A DNA stretch of 64,000 nt from Bacillota bacterium (GCA_020161295.1 JAIUOA010000001.1:1-64000), one strand, 5' to 3'. Shown: positions 8,625 through 17,937, counted from the stretch's first letter. Made by a program: numbers and translations. The notes: generated by a model from the sequence alone, not told the origin.

Positions 8625-10474
8625 GTGAGAATAGACAACGTAGAAATTCAGGACCAGGAATGGGCCATGGCCCAATGGGCATGATGGGCGGCGCGAAGGC
8701 GAAGGATTTTAAAAGCACCATTAAACGACTCATCAACTATTTAGATGTCTATAAATGGACGATTCTCATGGTGATCCTATTGGCTGCAGCCAGTGCGGCA
8801 TTTGGCATCTATGGGCCAAAGCTCTTAGGAAAAGCAACCACAAAGGTGTTTGAAGGAATTTTCGGTAAAATTTCAGGCACTGGAACGGGTATCGACTTTG
8901 ACTATATCGGTGGCATTATGATCACTTTGATCATCTTATATGGGGTAAGTGCTTTATTAAGCTATATCCAAGGGTTCGTCATGACGGGCGTATCCATGAA
9001 GGTCACCTATAAGATGCGAAAGGATATCAGTGAAAAAATCAATCGTATCCCGCTTAAATACTTCGACGGTACCAACCACGGCGAAGTGCTTTCTAGAATT
9101 ACGAATGATGTGGACACGGTTAGCCAGACCTTAAACCAAAGCTTGACGCAGATGATCACCTCCATCACCACTGTTATCGGGGTCATGATCATGATGATTA
9201 GCATCAGTGGATTAATGACACTCGTTTCACTCTTAATTATTCCACTTTCCATGGTATTTGTGATGCTCATCGTTAAACGGTCTCAGAAGTATTTTAAAGA
9301 GCAGCAGAAACTCTTAGGCAATGTCAATGGCCATATCGAGGAGATGTACAGTGGTCATATGATCATCAAGGCCTTTAACGGCGAAGAGGAAAGCATCGCA
9401 ACCTTTTCGAAGATTAATGAAGAACTCTATGCCACTTCTTGGAAATCACAGTTTTTATCGTCCATCATGATGCCGATGATCAATATCGTCGGTAACATCG
9501 GCTATGTGGCCGTATGTGTTTTAGGGGGCTCCTTAGCGGCTAAAAAAGCGATTGAAGTAGGGGATATCCAAGCGTTCGTCCAGTATATCAGAAGCTTTAC
9601 CCAGCCTTTAGCGCAGCTTGCCAACATTTCAAACGTCTTACAACAAACCGCAGCAGCTGCTGAACGCGTCTTTGAGTTCCTAGATGAAGCAGAGGAAATA
9701 GCTGATGCACAAGAGCCGGTTGACGCATCACGTGTTCACGGAGAGGTATCCTTTAAAAACGTTCACTTTGGTTATAATGATGACCAAACCGTTATCAACG
9801 ACTTTTCAGTGGACATCAAGCAAGGACAGAAGGTGGCCATCGTCGGCCCCACTGGTGCCGGAAAAACCACGATGGTTAAGCTTTTAATGCGATTCTATGA
9901 TGTCGGATCTGGAAAAATAACACTTGATGGCCACGATATCAGAGAATACTCGCGTCATGACTTAAGAGACCAGTTTGGAATGGTGCTTCAGGATGCCTGG
10001 CTTTACAACGCTTCTATCAAAGACAACATCCGTTATGGCAATCTTGATGCCACAGATGAAGAAATTATCGCTGCCGCTAAATCAGCACACGTCGATAGCT
10101 TCGTTCACATGTTGCCTGGCGGTTATGACATGCAGCTAAATGAGGAAGCCACCAATGTGTCATTAGGTCAAAAGCAGCTGATCACCATCGCAAGGGCCTT
10201 TTTATCGAATCCAAAGCTTTTAATACTTGATGAAGCAACCAGCTCGGTTGACACACGCACAGAGGTTCAGATTCAAACGGCCATGAAGCGTTTGATGGAA
10301 AACCGCACCAGCTTTATCATCGCTCACCGATTATCGACCATAAGAGATGCAGATCTCATCCTCGTCATGAATCATGGCGACATCGTTGAGCAGGGGACTC
10401 ATGAAGCTTTACTGGCTAAAGGCGGTTTTTATGCCGATCTTTATAATAGTCAGTTTGAGTCCATGGCAAGTTAA
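8621..10474 (+). CDS. ABC exporter subunit with canonical catalytic residues
   Basis: Partner half-transporter of 617 residues. The N-terminus is rich in Gly and Met (GMGHGPMGMMGG), followed by six membrane helices and an ATPase domain: Walker A GPTGAGKTT, Walker B ILDEATSSVD with catalytic Glu538, and switch His569 (AHRLST). Its signature motif is altered to VSLGQKQ (Leu515 where Gly is expected). Paired with the upstream subunit, one ATP site is fully canonical (this Walker A/B/His with the partner SGGQ) and the other is degenerate, as in known asymmetric exporters. It is the last gene of the marR operon and is followed by a terminator. Confidence 0.92.
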   Translation: MSENRQRRNSGPGMGHGPMGMMGGAKAKDFKSTIKRLINYLDVYKWTILMVILLAAASAAFGIYGPKLLGKATTKVFEGIFGKISGTGTGIDFDYIGGIMITLIILYGVSALLSYIQGFVMTGVSMKVTYKMRKDISEKINRIPLKYFDGTNHGEVLSRITNDVDTVSQTLNQSLTQMITSITTVIGVMIMMISISGLMTLVSLLIIPLSMVFVMLIVKRSQKYFKEQQKLLGNVNGHIEEMYSGHMIIKAFNGEEESIATFSKINEELYATSWKSQFLSSIMMPMINIVGNIGYVAVCVLGGSLAAKKAIEVGDIQAFVQYIRSFTQPLAQLANISNVLQQTAAAAERVFEFLDEAEEIADAQEPVDASRVHGEVSFKNVHFGYNDDQTVINDFSVDIKQGQKVAIVGPTGAGKTTMVKLLMRFYDVGSGKITLDGHDIREYSRHDLRDQFGMVLQDAWLYNASIKDNIRYGNLDATDEEIIAAAKSAHVDSFVHMLPGGYDMQLNEEATNVSLGQKQLITIARAFLSNPKLLILDEATSSVDTRTEVQIQTAMKRLMENRTSFIIAHRLSTIRDADLILVMNHGDIVEQGTHEALLAKGGFYADLYNSQFESMAS

Positions 10475-10502
10475 GCCTTACAATTTTGAGAAAATTAATG
10501 AG

Positions 10503-10536
10503 CGCATGCCTTCATTTGGCATGCGTTTGTTTTTTT
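10503..10536 (+). terminator. Terminator after the ABC exporter operon
   Basis: CGCATGCC / GGCATGCG stem with a 7-base loop, followed by TTTGTTTTTTT. Confidence 0.85.
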
Positions 10537-10693
10537 ATGCGGGATATAATTTACCCACTTTATGCAACAAAAGCGATTACTTTATTAAGTAATGGGTACA
10601 ATAATGTTGATGGCGATTTTTCATTAGGAAAATAGTTGTGCTATCGGTTGCATAGATTTTTTAAATTTTTATTAGAAAAACGTTAACAAATGA

Positions 10694-10722
10694 TTGCAAA
10701 TGTAAAAATTAAGCGGTATAAT
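10694..10722 (+). promoter_or_regulatory. malE: Sigma-A promoter of the maltose-type ABC operon
   Basis: TTGCAA at 10694-10699 and a perfect TATAAT at 10717-10722, spaced 17 bases. The leader of about 155 bases before malE carries candidate LacI-type operators. Apart from the terminator and these sites I see no gene in 10475-10883. Confidence 0.8.
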
Positions 10723-10752
10723 GACCGTAAATGAGGTTATTTTTTACGAATG

Positions 10753-10769
10753 ATGCGCAAACGCATGCA
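10753..10769 (+). promoter_or_regulatory. Candidate LacI-type operator, site 1
   Basis: Palindrome ATGCG-CAAA-CGCAT at 10753-10766, containing AAACGCATGCA (10759-10769), which recurs with one change 77 bases downstream. CG-centred palindromes are typical for LacI/MalR regulators, and one is encoded at the end of this operon. It sits about 25-40 bases after the predicted start site. Confidence 0.45.
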
Positions 10770-10825
10770 CGAATTTTAGCAGCTAATGCACATCCATCTG
10801 TAAAATCGCCTCAAAAAACAGAGAG

Positions 10826-10847
10826 TTGCATGCAAAAACGTATGCAA
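10826..10847 (+). promoter_or_regulatory. Candidate LacI-type operator, site 2
   Basis: Inverted repeat TTGCAT (10826-10831) / ATGCAA (10842-10847) flanking AAACGTATGCA (10836-10846), the second copy of the shared motif AAACG[C/T]ATGCA. It lies between the promoter and the malE ribosome binding site. Confidence 0.4.
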
Positions 10848-10883
10848 ACTCCGTTCTAAATGGGAGATGTAGGAGGATTTAAA

Positions 10884-12221
10884 ATGAAAAAGTTAGTAAG
10901 TTTACTGCTGATCATGGTCATGATGTTCTCATTAGTGGCATGTGGTAGCAAAGAAGAAGTCGTAGAAGAAACGACTGCAGCAGCTACTGAAGCTTCAACA
11001 GAAGCACCAACACTTACAGGTTCAATCACTGTTCAAGCTGAAACAACTTGGTTAGAGTACTACCAAGCTGCTATCGACAGAGTTAAAGCAGCAAATCCTG
11101 ATGTAACCATCGACATTATCGAAGTGGGATCATTTGATCACATCGATACAATCGACAAAACTGACATCACTAACACAGATGTCGCTGACGTATTTGCACT
11201 TCCAGCTGACAGAATTTTCGGCTTAGCGCAAAACCAAGTTTTAGCTTCTTTAGATGCTCAAGCAATGGCAGCTAACGTTGGCGGTTTCGCTGATTATGAT
11301 GGCGGTTTAGGCGGCCTCTTCAATATCGATGGCGAATATTTAGCATTCCCAATGAACATCGAAACATTAGTTAACTTTGCTAACACTGCAAACGCTGCAG
11401 CTGCTGGCATCGATCTTACACAACCAATCGAATTCACAACTTTAGATCCAGAAGCGATGCTCGTTCCTGCATTTAACGCTTGGTTCGGCGTAGCACTTAC
11501 AAATGCTGCTGGTATCGAAATGTTAGGCATGAAAGATGATGGCACACTCTTCTCAGATTTAACTGAAGATTGGGCTAACCTTCCAGCTGAAAAGCAAGCA
11601 GTTTTCACTGCACTCTTCAACTACTGGAAAGCACACAACGACAAAGGCACTTCACTTTGGGATAGCAGCGCAGCATGGGGTTACATGGACACTGCTTTCA
11701 CATCAGGTGGTCAAACATCTGTAAGACTTGAAGGCCCATGGTCAACAGGCAGCTTATCAAACCTTGCTAACGCAGGTGCTGATTTAGCAATCCTTCCAAT
11801 CGGTCAGGTCACTTTAAATGGCGCACCACTTACTCACTGGCAAGGTGGCTGGGGCTTAGGTGTTAACGCTAGAAACGAAGGCGACGCTGAGAAAATGGCG
11901 CTTGCTCAAGCGGTTATCGAAGAAATCATGAATCCAGAATTTGCTATCGATTTCTTTAAAGCAACTGGCAAAATCATGGCTAATGTAGATCCATCTGTTT
12001 ACGCAAACTCTGACATGTCAGACACTGACAAAACTGTCGTAGCTGCTGTAATCGAATCATACAAGAATGCACCTGCTAGACCACTTTTCACTGAGTGGGG
12101 TCAAGTATGGGGCACTTGGGAAACAGGTTTGCTTTCTTGGGCTGCTGTGAAACCTGCAACTGTTGAAGCAGCTTACGCAGAAGTTCAAGCTTCATTTAAA
12201 GCAATGATGCTAAACTTCTAA
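10884..12221 (+). CDS. malE: Maltose-type ABC transporter substrate-binding lipoprotein
   Basis: A 445-residue solute-binding protein. Residues 1-20 form a lipoprotein signal ending in the lipobox LVAC (Cys20), followed by an acidic, Thr/Ala-rich linker (about 21-48) and a two-lobed binding domain. Late sequences (WQGGWGLGVNARNEGDAEKM, NPEFAIDFFKATGKIMANVD) resemble the maltodextrin-binding family. Start ATG at 10884 follows AGGAGG; an earlier in-frame ATG at 10860 has no ribosome binding site. Codon use looks strongly biased, suggesting high expression. The exact sugar is inferred from MalF/MalG similarity. Confidence 0.88.
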   Translation: MKKLVSLLLIMVMMFSLVACGSKEEVVEETTAAATEASTEAPTLTGSITVQAETTWLEYYQAAIDRVKAANPDVTIDIIEVGSFDHIDTIDKTDITNTDVADVFALPADRIFGLAQNQVLASLDAQAMAANVGGFADYDGGLGGLFNIDGEYLAFPMNIETLVNFANTANAAAAGIDLTQPIEFTTLDPEAMLVPAFNAWFGVALTNAAGIEMLGMKDDGTLFSDLTEDWANLPAEKQAVFTALFNYWKAHNDKGTSLWDSSAAWGYMDTAFTSGGQTSVRLEGPWSTGSLSNLANAGADLAILPIGQVTLNGAPLTHWQGGWGLGVNARNEGDAEKMALAQAVIEEIMNPEFAIDFFKATGKIMANVDPSVYANSDMSDTDKTVVAAVIESYKNAPARPLFTEWGQVWGTWETGLLSWAAVKPATVEAAYAEVQASFKAMMLNF

Positions 12222-12235
12222 GAACCTGAATCATT

Positions 12236-12274
12236 AGAGAAGAGGGGTTTAGCCTTTCTTCTCTTTCATTTTTT
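12236..12274 (+). terminator. Partial terminator between malE and downstream genes
   Basis: AGAGAAGA (12236-12243) pairs with TCTTCTCT (12257-12264), followed by TTCATTTTTT. A hairpin here would let more binding protein than permease be made, a common arrangement in ABC importer operons. Confidence 0.65.
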
Positions 12275-12287
12275 GAAAGGATATAAC

Positions 12288-12734
12288 ATGAACACAAATA
12301 CTAAGCTCCCATTAAAGAAATTCTATCTTATTTTAATCTCCTGTTCGGTTATAATCTTCGCCGCATCCTTAGACGTCATGTTTCGTGTGAAGGATATACA
12401 ATTATTCGATTCATGGCTCACTCAAAACGAAATCACCGGAAATCGTGCAGATTTATTCTCAAATTATGTCAGTTTAAATCTTAGCGTCTTCGTCTCAAAA
12501 ATAATCGTTCCAGTTTCATTTGCGATTTACACCTATTTTGCGTATGTGAAAATCAGAATTAACCAGCTATATGTCTTTATGTGGATGGTTCTGAACCTAG
12601 GCGGTCTCGCTTATACCATAATAGAATTTAATTTTGCGTCGCCAATGTACTACCTCATGATCCTTTCATATGCGGTTTGCATAATGACACTGGTGACGCT
12701 TGTGGACGACATCCGTGCCAATAAATCTAAGTAA
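12288..12734 (+). CDS. Unknown small membrane protein in the maltose operon
   Basis: A 148-residue protein with about four hydrophobic segments (residues of about 9-30, 60-82, 90-110 and 112-135) and charged ends. I do not recognise a family. ATG at 12288 is preceded by GAAAGG. It lies between the binding protein and the MalF-like permease and ends 13 bases before the permease start, so it is co-transcribed and may assist or modulate the transporter. That role is inference from position. Confidence 0.75.
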   Translation: MNTNTKLPLKKFYLILISCSVIIFAASLDVMFRVKDIQLFDSWLTQNEITGNRADLFSNYVSLNLSVFVSKIIVPVSFAIYTYFAYVKIRINQLYVFMWMVLNLGGLAYTIIEFNFASPMYYLMILSYAVCIMTLVTLVDDIRANKSK

Positions 12735-12747
12735 AGGTGGTAAAAAC

Positions 12748-14841
12748 TTGGGCAAATATAACGAGTTTCTATATGATGATATCGGCAATGAATACTCTAG
12801 AAAGCATTTATACCTTCAGGAGTTAGCCAGACATCAAAGCACATTGAAATCCGTCAGCGCCTCTGATAAAGAGAAGGTCATTAAATCGATCAATGTGCTG
12901 ACATCGAATCGTAAGAACCACCCCTATCACGTAGAACTGGAGGCCTTTAAAAAAGCGGAACGCAATTTTAAGGTCACTTTGAATGCAAAATTGAAGCTCC
13001 ATATGACGTCATTAGATCCTTCTCTAGACAGAAAACAACGTGCTTTTGAAAGTGAATTGTTTAAAGCAAAGGAGAAGGTGAACTTTTATCAGTCATATAC
13101 TGGACTTTGCTATGATGCAGAGCTCGAATATGAAAAGGGCAGACTCATCATCGAGCAGCTTCCTGAAATCATGCTTAAGTATAAAAACACTGTAGACGAA
13201 CTTGATCAGGCAAAAGCTCATTTAGAAAAAATTGATCCAAAGAAGGAAGAAGCGTTTAAATCGGAGTACAAAGCCTTTAAAGCGGATCAACAAAAGCGCT
13301 ATAGAGATGGGGTTCAAAAACTTAAAGATAAACGCGCAGCAAAAAACATTTCTGAAAAAGCGTTAAAGAACGGTAAAATTGAACTTAAGAAGAAAAATAA
13401 GGAATCACTGACACTAAAAAGCTATGAGTCAGATAAACGCGCCACTAAAGAACTCATCGGCAATAAAAAATATATCTTATCAAAAGGCATCAAACGCGAT
13501 GTGAATGTCATGAAATCAAATATTTCAGATGTTCGAAGACGCATGCCTATGGAAGTCCTTAAAACCAAGCCATTCTATGCTTGGTTAACCGCGCCACTAC
13601 CTGGATTAGGGCAACTCCTAAACAAGCAGTTTTTTAAAGCCATTTTATTTGCCATCGGTTCACTTTTTATCTATGGCATCGCTATTCCATATGCTCTGGG
13701 TTTTGGTAACTACCAAGGCGACGGCATCGCTGGTTTAGTTACCCTAGCTTCTGAAGGTAAGAAGATCGATAAATCTCTGATATTTATGATTGAAGGAATC
13801 GTGGCGATTTTTCTCGTCGCTTTTAGCATCGCCATTTACCTTATTTCTTACTTTGACGTTTTAAAAGTAGAAAAGGACATCATTAAAGGAATCAGACCTC
13901 GCAACTGGTTCGAATCGCTAACCAAAGTGGAGTCAGAAGGCTTTCCTTATCTGGTATCATTACCCGCGCTAATCGTTACGATTTTCATCGTCATCGTACC
14001 GATTACGACAGCCATTATGCTTTCTTTTACAGGAATGAATCCTAAAAATCAATCGAAATTTCCATGGGTAGGGTTTGATAATTATACATTGATCGCTACT
14101 GGTTCAGGTCTTGCAGGATCCGTATTCTGGTCGATTTTAGGTTGGACACTTGTATGGACGCTCGTCGCAACTTCTATGGCAATTCTCGTGGGCTTTATGC
14201 TCGCCATCATCGCACATAATGATCGCATTAAGGGGAAGACTTTTTTCAGAACGGTATTCCTATTACCATGGGCTGTTCCAGCGTTTATCACCATCATGTT
14301 TTTTAGTATCATGTTTTCACCAAACGGCGCCATAACGACGATATTGAACGACATTTTCAATGTACAGCTCACTGTTAAAACGGATCCGTTTTATTCTCGA
14401 GTCGTTTTAATCTTGCTACAGACTTGGCTAGGAAGTTCATACGTTTTCCTTTTATCAACGGGTGTTCTTCAGGCGATTCCAGGCGATTTATACGAAGCGG
14501 CACAAATTGATGGTGCTACGGAGTGGCAAAAGCTAAGAAAAATCACGATTCCAATCGTACTCTTCCAAACCGCACCACTATTAGTGGGTCAATATACTTT
14601 TAACTTTAATAACTTTTCGATTATTTATCTCTTTAATAGCGGTGGACCATTCAATCCTTCAAAATATGGAAACCTAGCAGGTAGTACTGATTTATTAATT
14701 TCCTATATTTATAAGCTCACCATGGAAAATCAGTACCAATCCATCGGTGCGGCGATTACCATCGTCATTTCCTTGGGGCTTATGCTATTCGCTTTTATCG
14801 GCTTTAAAAATTCTAAAGCATTCAGAGAGGAGAGATTATAA
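12748..14841 (+). CDS. malF: MalF-like permease with long N-terminal extension
   Basis: Inner-membrane permease of 697 residues against 514 for E. coli MalF. Residues of about 1-280 are a soluble, Lys/Glu-rich region that looks coiled-coil. Next come APLPGLGQLLNKQFFKA and two extra membrane helices, then the MalF core. The core holds the ATPase-coupling loop EAAQIDGATEWQKLRKITIP and the MalF-specific run QYTFNFNNFSIIYLFNSGGP. I chose the TTG start at 12748 because AAGGTGG lies 7 bases before it; the in-frame TTG at 12700 would overlap the previous gene without a ribosome binding site. It probably pairs with MalG and MalK. The function of the N-terminal extension is unknown. Confidence 0.85.
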   Translation: MGKYNEFLYDDIGNEYSRKHLYLQELARHQSTLKSVSASDKEKVIKSINVLTSNRKNHPYHVELEAFKKAERNFKVTLNAKLKLHMTSLDPSLDRKQRAFESELFKAKEKVNFYQSYTGLCYDAELEYEKGRLIIEQLPEIMLKYKNTVDELDQAKAHLEKIDPKKEEAFKSEYKAFKADQQKRYRDGVQKLKDKRAAKNISEKALKNGKIELKKKNKESLTLKSYESDKRATKELIGNKKYILSKGIKRDVNVMKSNISDVRRRMPMEVLKTKPFYAWLTAPLPGLGQLLNKQFFKAILFAIGSLFIYGIAIPYALGFGNYQGDGIAGLVTLASEGKKIDKSLIFMIEGIVAIFLVAFSIAIYLISYFDVLKVEKDIIKGIRPRNWFESLTKVESEGFPYLVSLPALIVTIFIVIVPITTAIMLSFTGMNPKNQSKFPWVGFDNYTLIATGSGLAGSVFWSILGWTLVWTLVATSMAILVGFMLAIIAHNDRIKGKTFFRTVFLLPWAVPAFITIMFFSIMFSPNGAITTILNDIFNVQLTVKTDPFYSRVVLILLQTWLGSSYVFLLSTGVLQAIPGDLYEAAQIDGATEWQKLRKITIPIVLFQTAPLLVGQYTFNFNNFSIIYLFNSGGPFNPSKYGNLAGSTDLLISYIYKLTMENQYQSIGAAITIVISLGLMLFAFIGFKNSKAFREERL

Positions 14842-15734
14842 TGAAGTTATTTAAGAAAAAAAATGAGTTGTATCTCTCTGATAAACAACCATTGAGCTCA
14901 GTAGGGATGGTAATGCTTATCATCTCCTATGTGGTACTCTTTGCTTGGTCTTTAGCAATTCTATGGCCACTTAGTGATATGATTATTTCTGCTTTCAACG
15001 GTAGACAAGAACAATACTTGATGATCAATACCAACTTTTCTTTCTCGTTAAAGCATTTCGATTATTTGTTCAATGAAACGCTGTATTTCACATGGGTTAA
15101 GAATACGATTTTCATCGCTGTGGTCACGGCAATTCTGACTTTAATCATCGTCAGTTTTACCGGTTTCGCTTATTCACGTTACCGGTTTAAGGGGCGCAAA
15201 GCATCATTGATGGCGATTATGTTGATCCAGACAATTCCTGCTTTTGCTGGAATAACGGCGTATTTTACAATGCATTCTATTATCTCTTCCATAATTCCAG
15301 TCTTTTCACGCCAAATGATGTTGATTTTGATTTATGCCGGAGGTGGAATTGCCGGTAACACCTTTATTCTAAAGGGTTACATCGACTCAATTTCAACTGA
15401 GCTGGACGATGCGGCGAGAATTGATGGCTGTTCGAGCATGCAGGTCTATCGATTGATTATCATGCCGATTGCTAAGCCTATGCTAGCCATCATTGCACTT
15501 TGGTCATTTATCGGACCATTCATGGATTACCTGCTTCCTAGGGTTCTGTTAACCAGTCCTGAATCGTACACGTTAGCAGCGGGTCTGTTTACGCTCATTA
15601 ACGACTTTAGAACGTTAAACCAGCCTGCGTTTGCTGCAGGAGGTCTTTTGACGGCAGTCCCAATCGTCGCGCTGTTTATTATCCTACAAAAGCAGCTGGT
15701 ATCAGGATTGTCATCAGGATCAGTTAAAGGTTAA
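14841..15734 (+). CDS. malG: MalG-like permease
   Basis: A 297-residue permease of normal MalG length (296 in E. coli) with six hydrophobic helices. The coupling loop ELDDAARIDGCSSMQVYRLI (about residues 190-209) binds the ATPase, and the C-terminus SGLSSGSVKG matches the MalG tail that reaches into the MalK dimer. Its ATG shares one base with the malF stop codon (TAATG), preceded by GAGGAG, so the two permeases are translationally coupled. Confidence 0.92.
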   Translation: MKLFKKKNELYLSDKQPLSSVGMVMLIISYVVLFAWSLAILWPLSDMIISAFNGRQEQYLMINTNFSFSLKHFDYLFNETLYFTWVKNTIFIAVVTAILTLIIVSFTGFAYSRYRFKGRKASLMAIMLIQTIPAFAGITAYFTMHSIISSIIPVFSRQMMLILIYAGGGIAGNTFILKGYIDSISTELDDAARIDGCSSMQVYRLIIMPIAKPMLAIIALWSFIGPFMDYLLPRVLLTSPESYTLAAGLFTLINDFRTLNQPAFAAGGLLTAVPIVALFIILQKQLVSGLSSGSVKG

Positions 15735-15760
15735 TCAACGATAATTAATGGAGGCTAAGC

Positions 15761-16846
15761 ATGAATGTTATTCTTAAAAATATAGGAAAAAAATACGAGG
15801 GTAGAGAAGAGTTTACGCTTAAAAATATCAATCTAGAAATTGAAGATAAAGACTTTTGCGTTATATTAGGACCATCAGGTTGTGGTAAAACGACATTACT
15901 CCGCATGATCGCAGGGCTTAACTCAATCACTGAGGGTGATCTGTTATTTAATAATAAGCGTATGAATAAAGTGCCTTCTAAGGACAGGGACATCGCTATG
16001 GTTTTCCAATCCTATGCCCTTTATCCGCACATGACGGTTTATGAAAATATGGCTTTTTCGCTTGCCATGAGAAAAGAACGTAAGAAGGTCATCGATGAAC
16101 GCGTCATGGAAGCGGCAGAATTACTCCAGATTAAGCAGTACCTTTATTCTAAGCCATCAGACATTTCTGGTGGTCAGAGACAAAGGGTAGCCCTAGGAAG
16201 AGCTATGGTAAGAAAGCCAAGTGTATTCTTAATGGATGAACCCCTTTCTAACTTAGATGCAAAGCTTCGTGAGCACATGCGTGTCGAGCTCGTCAGATTA
16301 CACAAGGCACTGGGGACCACTTCTATTTATGTCACACACGATCAAACAGAAGCCATGACCATGGCAACTAAAATCGTACTGATGAATGACGGGAAGATTC
16401 AACAAGCAGGGAAGCCAGATGAATTTTATAACCGCCCTGCAAATATTTTTGTTGCAAAATTTATAGGTTCACCTACAATGAATATTATCGAAGGAAAAAT
16501 GACAGGTGGCAAATTCGTTGCAAATCATGGTTTGATCGTCATCACTCCAAGTCCAACAGATGCAGAATTTTTAAAAGCATACGAAGGGAAACCTGTATCG
16601 GTAGGGATAAGACCTGAACGTTTTGAAAGCGGTGGTCAATTCGGTGATACCTTTACAGCGACCATCGATGTCGTGGAAATGCTCGGAAAAGAGAAAATTC
16701 TCTATACGAGACTTGAAAATGATTCTGAAATTATCATTTCGACTCCAGGACATTTTGCGTATGCAGTTGATGAAGTCCATTCGTTTGGTTTTGATGTGGG
16801 CGCGATTCATTTCTTCTGTACAGAAACAGGAATCAGAATCAATTAG
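15761..16846 (+). CDS. malK: MalK/MsmX-type ABC transporter ATPase
   Basis: A 361-residue cytosolic ATPase for carbohydrate import. Walker A is GPSGCGKTT, the signature ISGGQRQRVALGRA, Walker B FLMDEPLSNLDAKL and the switch histidine YVTHDQ. The last 120 or so residues form the TOBE/OB regulatory domain (VSVGIRPERF). It follows malG by 26 bases with a GGAGG site and completes the importer: MalE binds, MalF/MalG transport, MalK drives. Confidence 0.93.
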   Translation: MNVILKNIGKKYEGREEFTLKNINLEIEDKDFCVILGPSGCGKTTLLRMIAGLNSITEGDLLFNNKRMNKVPSKDRDIAMVFQSYALYPHMTVYENMAFSLAMRKERKKVIDERVMEAAELLQIKQYLYSKPSDISGGQRQRVALGRAMVRKPSVFLMDEPLSNLDAKLREHMRVELVRLHKALGTTSIYVTHDQTEAMTMATKIVLMNDGKIQQAGKPDEFYNRPANIFVAKFIGSPTMNIIEGKMTGGKFVANHGLIVITPSPTDAEFLKAYEGKPVSVGIRPERFESGGQFGDTFTATIDVVEMLGKEKILYTRLENDSEIIISTPGHFAYAVDEVHSFGFDVGAIHFFCTETGIRIN

Positions 16847-16881
16847 AGAGAAGACCTCTCATTTTAAGAAAGTGGTGTACT

Positions 16882-17880
16882 ATGGCGATTACAATAAAAG
16901 ACGTTGCCAAGCTGGCTAATGTATCACCTTCAACGGTTTCTCGGGTCATCTCTAAAAGTCCAAGAATCAGTGAAGCAACTAAGCAATTGGTTTATGCAGC
17001 CATGGACGAACTCAAGTACAAACCGAATGCGATTGCGCGTAATCTCGCAAATGCCTCCACGAAGACCTTGGGTTTGATTATCCCAAATCAAGACGAGAAC
17101 CTGTTTAAGAATCCATTTTTTATACAGGCCATGCGTGGCATTAGCATCTATGCTCAAAAGAAGAACTATAAAATCATGTTTAATTATGGCGCAAGTCCTG
17201 AAGATGAGCTCAATTTCGTTCATGAGTTTGTGAACTCCAAGTGGGTCGATGGTGTAATATTATTGACGGCATACGAGAACGACTTATGCATCGAATATTT
17301 GAATCATGAGAGCTTTCCGTTTGTGGTTGTCGGTAGACCTTATAATATCCACGACATCATGTGGGTGGATAACGATAACTTTCAGGCGACCTACAATCTC
17401 GTGAACACACTCATTCAAAAGAGTTGCCAAGAAATCGGATTCATCGGAGGACCACAGAAGTACATTTTTTCTAAAGATCGTCTAGAGGGATATAAACGCG
17501 CATTAGAGCTTCGGAATTTATCCGTTCATCCAGAGCTCGTGATCGAGGCCATGGATTTCACCGAGGATGAGGGCTACCGTGCCATGGCGGAAATCTGCAG
17601 TCGATCGATTCCACATGCGGTGGTTACTACCGATGATCTTTTAGGATTTGGTGTTCTAAAGTATATTAAAGAACATGGGATTAAAGTAAAGGTCACAGGT
17701 TTTAATAATATTCCTCTGTCAGAGTACCAGCAACCCGCCTTGACTTCAGTGGATATCAAGGCCGAGGATTTAGGCTATAATGCCGCTAAACTGCTTATAA
17801 GGGCACTGGAAGGCATGGAAAATCCAGTGAATCACTACATCGTCGGTACAGAGCTGGTTGAACGTGAATCCACCGCCTAA
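16882..17880 (+). CDS. LacI-family regulator (MalR-like)
   Basis: A 332-residue repressor. The N-terminal helix-turn-helix is TIKDVAKLANVSPSTVSRVI, followed by a hinge helix and a periplasmic-binding-protein-like sensor domain (TLGLIIPNQ, FIGGPQKYIFSKDRLEGY). It is the last gene of the maltose-type operon, so it most likely controls that operon through the CG-centred repeats upstream of malE, with a malto-oligosaccharide or derivative as inducer. Start ATG follows AAGTGGTG, a moderate site. Confidence 0.9.
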   Translation: MAITIKDVAKLANVSPSTVSRVISKSPRISEATKQLVYAAMDELKYKPNAIARNLANASTKTLGLIIPNQDENLFKNPFFIQAMRGISIYAQKKNYKIMFNYGASPEDELNFVHEFVNSKWVDGVILLTAYENDLCIEYLNHESFPFVVVGRPYNIHDIMWVDNDNFQATYNLVNTLIQKSCQEIGFIGGPQKYIFSKDRLEGYKRALELRNLSVHPELVIEAMDFTEDEGYRAMAEICSRSIPHAVVTTDDLLGFGVLKYIKEHGIKVKVTGFNNIPLSEYQQPALTSVDIKAEDLGYNAAKLLIRALEGMENPVNHYIVGTELVERESTA

Positions 17881-17885
17881 TAAAA

Positions 17886-17937
17886 AAAGAGTGAATCGGT
17901 ATCTCATTATAATTAGATGAGAATCGATTCACTCTTT
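17886..17937. terminator. Bidirectional terminator between lacI and csoR
   Basis: Long stem AAAGAGTGAATCG... / ...CGATTCACTCTTT with A-run and T-run on its two sides, between convergent genes. Confidence 0.85.

Noticed and set aside
10753-10769. CcpA cre site upstream of malE
   Set aside because: The palindrome does not match the 14-base cre spacing; a LacI/MalR operator fits better.
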